64,000 nucleotides of DNA from assembly GCF_000224145.3 (NCBI RefSeq), contig NC_020169.2, positions 3,678,957 through 3,742,956 of the forward strand, in the 5' to 3' direction. A program made the position numbers and the translations under genes. Origin of the DNA: Ciona intestinalis. Its lineage: Eukaryota; Chordata; Ascidiacea; Phlebobranchia; Cionidae. Positions within the stretch are counted from its first letter, which is position 1, and each line of letters begins with the position of its first letter. Under the pieces are notes generated by a model. It ran no database searches. It had not been told where the DNA came from and saw only the letters and a list, made by a program, of their open reading frames with translations. Positions 24,751 to 39,774 of the stretch are shown here, piece after piece.

Positions 24751-26938
24751 ATGGCGGGTATGTATTTATATTTTAATCACTGCTTGTTCCTACATGTCTT
24801 GGATTGCTTTTGTGTTGTGAGATATACATATAAACTGTTTGACTTCATTGTTTTACATCATATCCTAATATGTAAATGAAATATTTTAGCTCTGAGGTTG
24901 GCGTTGGTTCAGATGGCAGTTGGGAGTAATAAACTTGAGAATGTAAAGCGAGCGTGCCAACTGGTGAAGGATGCCGCATCAAAAGGAGCAAACTTGGTTG
25001 CTTTACCGGTAAATAATTTATTCAGTTAAGCACTCTTATTAAAACACTTGGTAAAATCTGGCTAATCCACACTTGACTGATAACCTTAATCGGACACTAC
25101 ACTATATATCAAGTTATTTGACTTGTGTCGTAATTGTAATATTTTGTTAAGTTGTATTATATGCCATTAATTTCGATGTTTTTAGGAATGTTTTAACAGT
25201 CCTTATGGAACACAGTATTTCAAAGAGTATTCAGAATCAGTACCTGGTCCGACGACAGAGTTATTATCACAAGTTGCTAAAGAATGCAAAATCTATTTGG
25301 TTGGAGGTATTGCACACTTACATTGCAAACTAATTATATATAATAAATCATTTTATTTAAACTTGATAAATTATTATGAAAAACATATTCTTTTAGGTTC
25401 AATACCAGAGTCTGAAAATGGCAAATTGTTTAATACGTGCTCTGTGTTCTCACCTAGTGGTGATATGATTGGGAAATACAGGAAAATGCATTTGTTTGAC
25501 ATTGACGTTCCTGGGAAAATTCGTTTCCAAGAATCTGAAGTTTTACAGCCAGGAAACAAACTTCTTACATTCACTCTAGGTAAGTTAACTTAGGCTTGAT
25601 TTTTAATCAAAGTAACTTGCATCTATTCCCTCATTTCACTCACCTGTTATATGGTCTTGACCTTTTCTGCAAAAATGTTTAATGAAAAAATAAATGAATT
25701 TTTAAGATTTATAATATTCAGTATTTTTTATTATTTGTTAAGAGTTGAGTATGTCTTGTTTTAATATTTTGAAATCAAGGATTGTTTTGCAGATTTGCAC
25801 TTTCTGACACTAAATAATCAATATATTACCATGTCAGCACTTAATATTTAACAGGTTGTATGTTTTATGCTTACTTAGAATGTGTGCTATGTTTGCCCCA
25901 ACTAGTCTAATGTATTTTAGGAAACTGCAAGATTGGCATTGGGATCTGTTACGATATCAGATTCGCAGAACTTGCACAGATTTATGCTGCAGAAGGTTGC
26001 CATCTCCTTATATATCCTGGTGCATTTAACATGACCACAGGGCCTCTGCATTGGGAGTTATTGCAACGTGCAAGGTTTGATTCATAAACCAACCTTATAT
26101 TATGTAATTGTCACCATAAGCACTGGTCAGTGTTATGCAGATATTTTCTTTGTAATATGAATGTTTGTGCCAGAAATGGAAAAATAAACGACATGTTTAT
26201 TCAGGGCGCTGGATAACCAATTGTATGTTGCTGCTGTTTCACCAGCAAGAGATGACAAGGGAACTTATGTTGCATGGGGACATTCTACCCTCATTGGGCC
26301 TTGGTGGGTAGTGCAACAATTTCGTTCCAGCCTATTGTTGTAGTAATGTAAAATAAATATATTTTATAATGAATACTTTCAATTGTACATTGCAGGGGAG
26401 ATGTTGTAGCAACTACAGAACACAGTGAAGAGACGATCTTTGCAAATATTGGTAAGTCAGTTGATTCACAGATAATTTTTTAAAGTCTAAATACTAACAT
26501 GTTATGTTGGCAACTTGTAAAATCTGATGTACCTGCAGAGAATTGCGTTAAAACTTGTTATTCTCTGTAGTATGATGTCTTGTGTTTAATAAAGATATGT
26601 TAGTGTTATGTATAGTATTACAGCTATAATGTAACAGAGAGCAAGGTGGATCACATGTAGTTATACAGTTAAACAGGTTGTATTAGGTACAAGAAAGTTA
26701 ATTAATATACTTACGTGTGTCTGTCAAGTTATTATGGTAGCAACTAAAAGTAAGACTACTTGCTATAGATATGAGCCAAGTAAATGAGGTTCGTCAAAAC
26801 ATCCCAATATCAAAGCAGAAGAGATGGGATGTTTACACAAGACCTTCAATCTGTGATCATCATGAGAAGTCAGATCGATCGAAGAAGACAAAGGATTGTT
26901 CTGGATATGATATTGATGTAAACAAGCACGTGGATTAG
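24751..26938 (+). CDS. NIT2: Omega-amidase NIT2 (nitrilase superfamily), 8 exons
   Basis: Exons: 24751-24757, 24890-25008, 25186-25306, 25397-25579, 25921-26074, 26205-26303, 26396-26451, 26769-26938; phases agree, 302 residues. The first exon encodes only ATG GCG G. Omega-amidase hydrolyses alpha-ketoglutaramate and alpha-ketosuccinamate to the ketoacid and ammonia. The catalytic triad is visible at the same numbers as in the human enzyme: E43 in [11 protein letters not shown]112 in [10 protein letters not shown]153 in [31 protein letters not shown] and SPARDD also match. The C-terminus, from about residue 270, is around 26 residues longer than human and highly charged ([13 protein letters not shown]), a tail I do not recognise. 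Confidence 0.96.
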
Positions 26939-27627
26939 TTTTTTCGATTTCCATATTTATCTTCCTCTTAGCATTTTCAGTGATATTTTTCAGGTCATAT
27001 TCTAATGTAGCTTAAGATTTTTTTAGTAAATTAACATATCATGTGGTAAAAGATTTTATAACTTCATTTTTTTTAAATTTTAGTGTGTAGCATAGGTGAA
27101 GCATTTGTCTTTAAAGAGTTCAAGCATTATTAATTTTTGTGTGTTTTACAATTGTACGTTCATCAGTTCCTTGTTGATATGTTGTGAAGCCATGTAATGC
27201 AATGTGCCATGTATTTGTCGTGTGGAAGGAATAAGTAATATCCCAAATGCAAAGGGAAATGAAAAATGTACCATCCCAACCCAAATTATACTTTAAGTAC
27301 ACCAAGTTCTGGTAAATACGCAACTATTCAGGTCATGATGTCGCAAGAATCTACCAACAATATTGGAGCTGGTAAAGAATACAGAGCCAAATTCAAAAGA
27401 TACCACTTACTATAGTAGTAATATACCTTGTACAAATAACTTTTTTTTTGTAACAATACAGTATTTTATTCTCATGAATAAACAATTTTGCAATCAGGGC
27501 AGGGCCTACTATATATATAACAGAGATCAACCCGACAGCAAAACCTATTTTAAACAAAAAAGCAACTGAACCAGGCACTACAAAATAACAAAAGAGATTT
27601 CTAGACATGTGTTGAAATTTTGTGTTA
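26939..27627. other. Convergent NIT2 / CFAP91 3' region with back-to-back poly(A) signals
   Basis: Plus-strand AATAAA at 27477-27482 (NIT2 side) and minus-strand AATAAA at 27465-27470 (CFAP91 side, 158 nt past its stop) lie within 18 bp of each other, so the two transcripts probably meet or overlap here. An eroded MITE-like scrap (TACCATCCCAACCCAAATTA) lies near 27270. Confidence 0.5.
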
Positions 27628-32017
<4,390 letters not shown>

Positions 32018-32767
32018 TTTTAACGTTATTGAAGATCTTATGCACTATGACCCTATAGTTACATGGACGCCTGCCCTAAATTATGTTATACATAAGCGAT
32101 TAGTTTTACTGGAACTATTTATTCATCAAATTTTAAGACTTTTTTTGCATTGCAAACTGGTTTCACTTGACTCCATAGTAACCACATAAACAGCACTTCA
32201 AGTGGACGTACTTTTAAACATCGGGGAGCGCATGAGCTAATTGTTAAATGTATTTGTAAACGCTACATATTGGGATAATCCACAGATTTTTGTGATTTAA
32301 TCAGGCATATTGTAATACACTGCGTTAATATACTGAAACTATGTTGTAATCTATATTTGGAACGTCAATAACTTTCAGTGACATTCTCTGCAGCACTAAA
32401 CAAAACGCTTGTTTATTTTGTGGGAAATGCTCGTTTTTTTTAATATGTTGACTACAACCTGTCTAATTTATATTATTCCGTTATATATGGACTCGTTGGT
32501 GTATATATAGTATGGTGAATATTTTATTTATACATGACCACAGTGTGGAACAAATATAAAACACAAAAATATAACAAAAGATGGTTAGCCTAAAATGCGT
32601 AACATCACAAACGAACTAACAAAGACTATAATATTAGATACTTAAAACATACACATTATCATCATAGAAAAAGTAAACGTTATTACAAGCAACGAATTGT
32701 AGATTACGGTTAAGAAATGCCATTCTCAATCATACTAAGTTAAACAATCATTAAACAGGTGCACACG
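32018..32767. other. CFAP91 upstream / CEP120 downstream region
   Basis: 750 bp of AT-rich DNA on which two minus-strand genes abut. AATAAA on the minus strand at 32523-32528 probably ends CEP120. No other feature was seen. Confidence 0.45.
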
Positions 32768-35662
32768 TTATTGTTTTGGTTGTTTTTGCATTTCTTCTTT
32801 AATTTGTCGATCAAGCTCACTAATAATGCGGTCACTACGATTATAGACGCCTGTGCGTAATAATGTGTCTCTTTCTTCTATCAATCGCGAAACACGCTCG
32901 TTAATCTCCTCGCATTTTAACAGTTTTTGATCAGGTTCAATTGCAATGGATGCTTTTATACCAGAGTCGTTCTTAAGTAGTTGAAGTTCCTTTTGAATTT
33001 CGTTTATTTTTTGTTGATCGTTTTGCATTTCTTTCTTTTCATCCGCTGCAAGATATTGTAGCCTTAGTGCTTCTAATTCCTGCTGTTGTTGCTTAAGGTT
33101 AGCCATTGCATGCTCCTGTTCTCTCTTTTTCATCATAGCCAGCTCTTTCAATGCTCTACCCCACTGTTGCTTGTAGTGGAGTTTTGACTTGGTAATAGAC
33201 TCTAGTTTTCGATCAACTTCGGCTTTCTCCATTCGAATAAGGTTAAGTTCAGCTTCCACTCTTACTTCAGGGCGGGAACTTAACTGGTTTTTGTATTCAT
33301 GAAACTGTGCCATCAACTCCGTATACTTCTGCTCTATGTCGTTAATTTGTTTAAGAAGTTTCTTGTTTTGTTCTTCAGCAACATTCCTCCTCTCCCTCTC
33401 TAGTTGCACCTGATGAATACAGTCGTCCTTCATCCTCTTTGTTGCTTCCTTTGCCTCCGTTACGACTCGTTCTTTTTCTCGTTCCATATCAACGCGAATG
33501 TGAGAAAGTTCTTGCTCAGTCGCTGCAACTTGCATTTCCCGCTTTTCTAAGTTTGCATTGGTTTGCGAAAGTCGGTTTTCTAACTGTTGATATTCAGCTA
33601 TACGTTTGGCAATGAGCATTTCTCTTTCTTTATCCCGCTTTTTAAACTCTTCCGTGAGTACTTTTATTTGCTGGGTTTCCAACTCATTCATTCTCTTCAT
33701 AAATTTTTCCTGTTCCTGTGATTTCCATAATTCAAGTTGGATTGCGGCTTTGTACTCGTTGCTTTCTCTTGGATTTTCAGGCTCAGGTTTCTCCTTTAGG
33801 TTTGGTTTCGGAATATTTTGTTGATCAGAGGCCTGGGAAGACTGCTTCTGTTGTGGGCGAATGATATTCTGGTCTAGCACTTGACCAAGATCCTCAAATG
33901 TTGCAATAAGGTTGAGATCAGCAATTCGCTTTTTGGTGTTGGTTAGAACAGGAATAGCTCCTCTTCGAGTTTGTCGAATTCCTTGCACTTTGTTTCCATT
34001 CTGATTGATTTGAATTTTAACCTTTTCTGTAGTAAGAAGCTCACTCAAGGTTAGGATGGATGTTCCAAGCAAAACATCATCAGTCTCCTTATCTCGGTGC
34101 CATAATTCAAGTGTGATAGGTAAACTTCGAAATGTTCCAGTGAGCAGCTTATGTGTACAAGCAAAGTCAAACACACATAATGAGCGAGGAACTATAACAT
34201 CTGAATTCTTGAAAACTTGGACAGGTCCAGTCATTACAGGTGCAAAACTGCCAAAGAATGGATATGAATATTTTACGAACACATTACAAGCATGTGGCAG
34301 AGCTAAAACAGAGATGGTTTTGATATCAAGTGAAAACCGAAAATGTTGGGTTGGACCCGGAATGTCTGTATGTGTTTCTGTTGTAGCCAAGCTGTTGTCT
34401 TCAACTGTAAGCATCTGTGGGGGTGGAGGAGTGGATTGTGGATCTTTAGCAGCAGTGCTTTGATGCGATCGTTCGGAATGAATGCTTGCAGCATCATCAT
34501 CAGTGTCAACTTGTGCTGTGGATGCTGCGTTACCACCGATATCAGGTTCTACAGCAACCGTGTTCTGATCCTTAACTGGTTCATCATTGGGAGCAGCTTC
34601 TGGGGACTTTTCTTTTCTTGGTGTTTCCAAAATTGTGTCACTGGGAGCAGGACGCGGTTCCTGGTTAATTGGAACATCTTCACGCCTTAAAGAGACATTC
34701 ACGCTAACTCTAGGCTGTACAACGTTTGGTTCCAATGATTTATCTGGCGGACTTAATGGAAAGACTCCATCAATAACAATTGGTGAGGAACCCAGCATGG
34801 ATAAGTTCTTGTTACTTAAGAAACTTGCAAATGAAACTGAGGTGGAACCAAGGAGCTGATCAACACAGCATAAGTGAACTTGTAGTGCAGAATTTTTGCT
34901 GAAATAAGCCTTCATGTGGTCAATGGTTGAACGAATTCTTATTGATGCCCGCTCTGGTGTGATTTCAGGTGAAAAAATATTGTGAAACACATCATTGGTT
35001 ATATCACTGTCAAACAGTGAGTAGTAAAAAAAGTAACCAGGATTAATCCCTGGTAACTGTTTATTACCAGGAATTAACTGCTCCAGATTAAAAGCAGATC
35101 CAAGGGTTACTGAGAGAACGTAGATTACAGATTGTGGACCTCTATGACCAATTTGAAAGCAGCCTTCTTCCTCATCCAAAACCGGAGTCACATTATCCAC
35201 AACATTAATTGGTACAGTGCGCGCAGGTGCTTCCTGTGCTTTAAATGGAGCTTGTTTTGGTTCATCAGCCTCCAGTATCATTGATATTTTAACAGAGGGT
35301 TTTGGCCGAGAGTACTTAGTGTTTAGCAGCGTGTACCATTTTTCAGCTTGTGCCTTTAATTGTGCCCCTCTGAGATCCAGTACAATGTAGCCAACGTTTT
35401 CTCTTGTATCAGTAGCAAGATCAATGGCAAAGCATTGCAGCTTGATAGGTGTTCTATGCATTCTATGCTGGTGCAGTGATTTCTTATCCATTTCCCATGC
35501 CAGTTCGGTTGTGAAGCTCGGCGAGTCAGAGTGGCTGACAGGGTCTGTAGCTAGAAGTTCACCATCAAACTTGCATTCGATTACTATGTTGTGCTTTGGA
35601 CGACTGGGAAAGTTACGTCCTTCTAGCACCGAAACAACAACGAGATAGCCTTCCTTTTGCAT
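32768..35662 (-). CDS. CEP120: CEP120, centriole elongation protein with C2 domains and coiled coil
   Basis: One uninterrupted frame of 964 residues (human 986); the start is the first ATG. The N-terminal C2 domain (about 5-130) contains VVSVLEGRNFPSRPKHNIVI, LATDPVSHSDSPSF and HRTPIKLQCFAIDL, matching human. A second C2-like region (about 165-320) has PGYFFYYSLFDSDITND and QVHLCCVDQLLGST. After a Ser/Pro/Glu-rich linker (about 330-430) a third C2 (about 435-590) has KYSYPFFGSFAPVMTGP. The last 350 residues are coiled coil with SKLHYKQQWGRALKELAMMK and LIEERDTLLRTGVYNRSDRI. CEP120 binds CPAP/SPICE1 at daughter centrioles and is needed for centriole elongation and cilia. It is intronless here and divergent from MLH3 (531 bp apart). 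Confidence 0.97.
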   Translation of the reverse strand: MQKEGYLVVVSVLEGRNFPSRPKHNIVIECKFDGELLATDPVSHSDSPSFTTELAWEMDKKSLHQHRMHRTPIKLQCFAIDLATDTRENVGYIVLDLRGAQLKAQAEKWYTLLNTKYSRPKPSVKISMILEADEPKQAPFKAQEAPARTVPINVVDNVTPVLDEEEGCFQIGHRGPQSVIYVLSVTLGSAFNLEQLIPGNKQLPGINPGYFFYYSLFDSDITNDVFHNIFSPEITPERASIRIRSTIDHMKAYFSKNSALQVHLCCVDQLLGSTSVSFASFLSNKNLSMLGSSPIVIDGVFPLSPPDKSLEPNVVQPRVSVNVSLRREDVPINQEPRPAPSDTILETPRKEKSPEAAPNDEPVKDQNTVAVEPDIGGNAASTAQVDTDDDAASIHSERSHQSTAAKDPQSTPPPPQMLTVEDNSLATTETHTDIPGPTQHFRFSLDIKTISVLALPHACNVFVKYSYPFFGSFAPVMTGPVQVFKNSDVIVPRSLCVFDFACTHKLLTGTFRSLPITLELWHRDKETDDVLLGTSILTLSELLTTEKVKIQINQNGNKVQGIRQTRRGAIPVLTNTKKRIADLNLIATFEDLGQVLDQNIIRPQQKQSSQASDQQNIPKPNLKEKPEPENPRESNEYKAAIQLELWKSQEQEKFMKRMNELETQQIKVLTEEFKKRDKEREMLIAKRIAEYQQLENRLSQTNANLEKREMQVAATEQELSHIRVDMEREKERVVTEAKEATKRMKDDCIHQVQLERERRNVAEEQNKKLLKQINDIEQKYTELMAQFHEYKNQLSSRPEVRVEAELNLIRMEKAEVDRKLESITKSKLHYKQQWGRALKELAMMKKREQEHAMANLKQQQQELEALRLQYLAADEKKEMQNDQQKINEIQKELQLLKNDSGIKASIAIEPDQKLLKCEEINERVSRLIEERDTLLRTGVYNRSDRIISELDRQIKEEMQKQPKQ

Positions 35663-36193
35663 TGTTTAGTAAAAATACTTAAGCGTATAGAATTTAAATG
35701 CACTCTTAGCAAGTAAACATCTGCATACACAAATCAGCAAGTTAAAACTCTGCACCTAAAAATAGACATATAATTAAAGCGTATAGACGTAAACACCATC
35801 TACCTTATCAACAGCAAATCTCTTTTATTTTGAAGCGCGAAAATAAAATCGAACGGTTCCCTCGTAACCGCTCGTCCATGACGTAACACTCCCCTAACAG
35901 CTAACAAAAATTTTAAGCAACATTCTGTTTTAAACATTAACGAAAATGAATTATAGGTTTTAAAAGCTTTAAAATTCTGTCATTTAAAATATAGAAACTT
36001 TTCTGTTATAAAATTGATTACAAGCATTATAAACCGATAAACATATAATCAAAATTTCACAGTATGCTATTTCGATGGTATTAAGCATTGTTTGATCACA
36101 AACCCAGCATTTAAAAAATTTTGTCTTTATTTTCCACTAAGCTTAAATGACTTTTAGTCTCCGTTATTTCTAGATTTCAGCTGAAATAAAAAC
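35663..36193. promoter_or_regulatory. Shared divergent promoter region, CEP120 / MLH3
   Basis: 531 bp separate the start codons of divergently transcribed CEP120 and MLH3. A small G+C rise (CTCGTAACCGCTCGTCCATGACGTAAC, about 35861-35886) contains a half CRE (TGACGTAA). No other element was identified. Bidirectional use is inferred from layout only. Confidence 0.45.
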
Positions 36194-39100
36194 ATGCAAG
36201 GCGCGTCCACAGCGTCAAACTTACATCACCATCCTGCCACAGTACAATCGCAGCTAAGGAGCGGAGTAGCCATAACTTCGGTTTCACAATGCGTGGAGGA
36301 ATTGATTGCCAACAGTATCGATGCCAATGCAAAAACTATCGGCATTTTCGTTGACCTGAAAAAGTACTATGTTCAAGTGACCGACAATGGCTGTGGCTTT
36401 AGCAAATATAATCTGTTCAAATCAGGTAAGTTAGCTGGTATTTTATCACTTTTAAAATGTAACACTCACTTTTTTGGTGACAAGCTCGTAGGTACGCAAC
36501 CAGCAAATGCCCGGACAGTGAAAATTTCAAATTTAATCTGGCTCATTACGGCTACCGTGGCGAGGCGTTAGCGAGCATGGCGGAGCTCTCCTCGAACGTC
36601 AGCATTATCACTTGCATGAAAGGAGACGGTTCACCTTATTCGAAAACTATATCTTCGTTTGGTACGAAGCATAGTGATATTCAAACCCACGTTGCCACTA
36701 AGCAGCAACAAGGATCAACTGTGACAGTAAGCGGTCTTTTCTCCAACATGCCTGTCAGACGCAAATACATGGACGATGATATTGAAGCTGAACAAATTCG
36801 CAAAACTGTCTGCAATTTAGCTCTTTCAAATCTGGAGGTTACATTCACGTTAAATGTGTTAGAATCGGCGCATACTTTGAGACTTAGCCGAACCACTGAT
36901 CCGCTTATCAGGTCTTCATTGAAATGTTTGTGTAACGGACGCAATCATCTTGCTAACAACGTTTCGTTTAGGTTGAACACTATTCATGATTCAGTTGCAA
37001 GTCAAAACTTTCAAACCATTTCAACTACTAATGGGAAACTGCATATTGATGCTTACTTAAGTGAGACTGGTCATCGCAACAAATCCATACAATACGTTTA
37101 TGTTAACAGGCGGTTAGTGCTAAAGGTCGGAAATCATTTTTTGTATCGGAAAAAAATATATTGAAAACGTGTTAATATTTAGACCAAAATTCACAAACTA
37201 TTGTCCGAATTGACAAACCAGAGCCAACGTGACGATTCTGATGTCAAAGGAATTATCTCATCACCTGCCTACGTCATTTACCTGAAGTATAAAGAAAGTA
37301 ATACTTTTTATTCTTTTTGTTTTTACACATTTCTATTTTTTATAGATGCCCCTATAAATGGTATGACATTTCACTTGCACCTGGCAAAACCATGGTTGAG
37401 TTCCGAAACTGGAATTTTATTTTGTCAGCGGTTCGAAAACTTTTTTGTAAAGCGAAAAACATTCCTTGGATCAGCGTTGAAACTCCCGCTAACTTTAAAA
37501 GCGAATCAATGGATATAAACACAGCTACAGATCTCGTGTGTGTGATGGGTCGTGCCGTCGGTACAACACGACCATGTGACTTCACGAATGCAAAATCAAC
37601 GTCGCCAAATGGAAATACGACTCAAAATTGTCCATTTACCGAGCAAGATCAAAATAAACACACCGAATTGCCGAAAGGTTTGTTACAATATAAGACTATT
37701 TTGACTACAAGTTTTCCAACGAAGTGCCTCTGTAAATGTCCACACCTTGTTTGGTTATCTATACTTTAATCACGCTTTTAATACGATAACATCCATTATA
37801 TACTATATCCCTCTCATAGACTGGGTTACCATGTTCAGTCAAAACCTTGGACGTACGGTATTTTTCAACACTAAAACTGGGTGCTCATCACTAACTAAGC
37901 CAACCTTAGCTCGGTCGACAGAAATCAACTTAAACAAACGTGGTAAAAAATGTACTGCTGTGTACTCCTAACAACATATAAGTAAGTTCGAAACATTTTT
38001 TTAGGTATTGGCCTGAACAAAGTACTGGTTCCCATTTCAAAAACGCCTCGGTTATCAGCAAACTTGTTGCAATCTACACAAAAAACAGTTAAGTAAGTTT
38101 CCAAAAACCCTGCAGCAGTTCAAATCTAATGTATATATATTTTAAATATAGAAAGCCGATGCCAAGTGTTCGAGTCGATAACGTTACCGTATTTCGACCA
38201 CAGGTAGAAAAATTATTAAAACAAAATTAAGTTGGAACAAATTATACTATACTTTCCATTTAATGCAGCAACAGAACACAACAGCGCACCCAACATTTTT
38301 TCAAGGTATTTACACAGAAGTAAAGTTGACAAAAGAGGTCTTAACGAAATTGAAGGTATTAGTTTACTGTATTGAACCTCGTAATTACAATTACCTTTAC
38401 TTTAAAACCAGGTAATTGGTCAATTTGGGAACAAGTTTATTGCATGTTCTGTTGGCTGCACCACTGATTCACGTGGTATGCTACTACTGGTTGATCAACA
38501 CGCTGCCCATGAAAGAGTTCGTTTGGAATCTTTTATCTCCGGTAACTCGTAATGTCGTTGTTATAAGAAACATATCATTTTATTGCTAAAATCAGTAAAT
38601 TGCTTCCCCTTACAAATGAGACCAAATTTACGACCAAGTAAAGAGAAACGAGCGCGCATGTCTATTTAAGTAACTTATGGTATATGCCAAAGCCACTTAA
38701 GTAGCAGTTAAATATCAATTTCCCTTATTTTATAAGATGCCTATGAATCAAGCAAGCGAATAAATCTGAAGACATCTAAACTTGAAAGCAAAGTTGAGAT
38801 TAATCTGACCAAAACGCAAACAGCAGCTGTACGTAACCACCCAGAAGTCTTCTACACGTGCGGACTGCGATTTGACTCCGATTTGAATACAGAAGATGGT
38901 CTGAATATAATCATCGTGAAACATGCCAGTAACATAAACGATTGTCGTTTACATTTCAGATCTAGTAACGGTTAACAGCATTCCTTCTCTGCTTACCACT
39001 TCTGGCACTTTAAAAGAGACGATTGAGAATTTGATTGAAGAGAGAACACAAGTGAGAAATGACTGTTTTTGTTACATACATAGTAGGGTGGGGGAAGATG

Positions 39101-39664
39101 GGACACCTTTTCATTCTATTTTCTCCTCGCATATCGTAGTAAACAAAGCACATTTAAAGCATTATAAAACCATATCCCCACGAGTCCACGACTCTCATAA
39201 ACCGCTGTTAACTGTTTAAAATACGATCACGATATTTGGATATTATGTGCTACAGATGTCCCATCTTCCCCCACGCTACTATATATAATAGATTAGCCCA
39301 TACGTAATATTATATATCACTTTACAGGCATTGTATGTAAACCGTGGGGTTAGCGACAGCATGTCCCCTGTATTATTTCAACTATTGTGTTCCAAGGCAT
39401 GTCATGGTGAGTATTGATGTGGGCAGTTGGTAGGCCTACACATGTCACTATACGTTTTTTTCCAAAGGCGCAATACGATTCGGTGACCCACTCGCACTGG
39501 AACAGTGTACTGAGCTGCTTACGGCGCTGTCCAAATGCGATTTTCCCTTTCAGTGTGCGCATGGTAGACCTTCTGTTATGCCGCTGTTGGATTTGAATAC
39601 ACTTAAGACTAAAAAGAAAAGATTAAACTTGAAAGCACTTAGTGAAATACAAAATACAGTTTAA
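36194..39664 (+). CDS. MLH3: DNA mismatch repair / meiotic crossover endonuclease MLH3, 13 exons
   Basis: Exons: 36194-36425, 36485-37125, 37183-37286, 37346-37677, 37820-37942, 38005-38092, 38152-38203, 38269-38355, 38412-38541, 38737-38898, 38960-39051, 39328-39406, 39468-39664; phases agree, 772 residues. MLH3 pairs with MLH1; MutLgamma nicks DNA in meiotic crossover resolution and repair. The N-terminal GHKL ATPase shows [23 protein letters not shown] and [14 protein letters not shown]. The C-terminal endonuclease site is complete: [26 protein letters not shown] and [15 protein letters not shown] (the CPC-type metal site). The long disordered middle of vertebrate MLH3 (human 1453 residues) is nearly absent. 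The donor at 38898 was chosen because it restores alignment to human; a later donor at about 38922 would leave only a 31-bp intron. Intron 11 hosts a MITE. Confidence 0.94.
39081..39282. mobile_element. MITE-like element, best-preserved copy
   Basis: A 202-bp element with inverted ends TAGTAGGGTGGGGGAAGATG and CATCTTCCCCCACGCTACTA, flanked by TA-rich DNA (CATACA / TATATA). The interior has AGTAAACAAAGCACATTTAA and TGTTTAAAATACGATCACGA. There is no open frame, and it lies in MLH3 intron 11. It resembles the short inverted-repeat families known in Ciona genomes; the exact family name was not checked. Confidence 0.8.
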
Positions 39665-39774
39665 TTTTTTTATTGTGTGTATAAATAAGCTAACATTCAA
39701 GTCTGGGTTTATCTAATGCGAAGTGCATGCTGCCAAAGCATTGTGAAGTTAAAAACAGACGAAATACTGCATTA

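Noticed and set aside
36426-36571. Read-through of the first MLH3 intron as coding sequence
   Set aside because: The frame misses the conserved TSKCPD and GYRGEAL motifs, which appear only with the acceptor at 36484.
38306-38320. GT donor inside the MLH3 exon at 38306
   Set aside because: Reading through gives a better frame and a homologous segment before the next intron; the donor at 38355 was used instead.
38899-38959. Later donor for MLH3 exon 10 (about 38922)
   Set aside because: It would leave a 31-bp intron and spoil the alignment to human MLH3 (LVLVGKVP versus LVTVNSIP).
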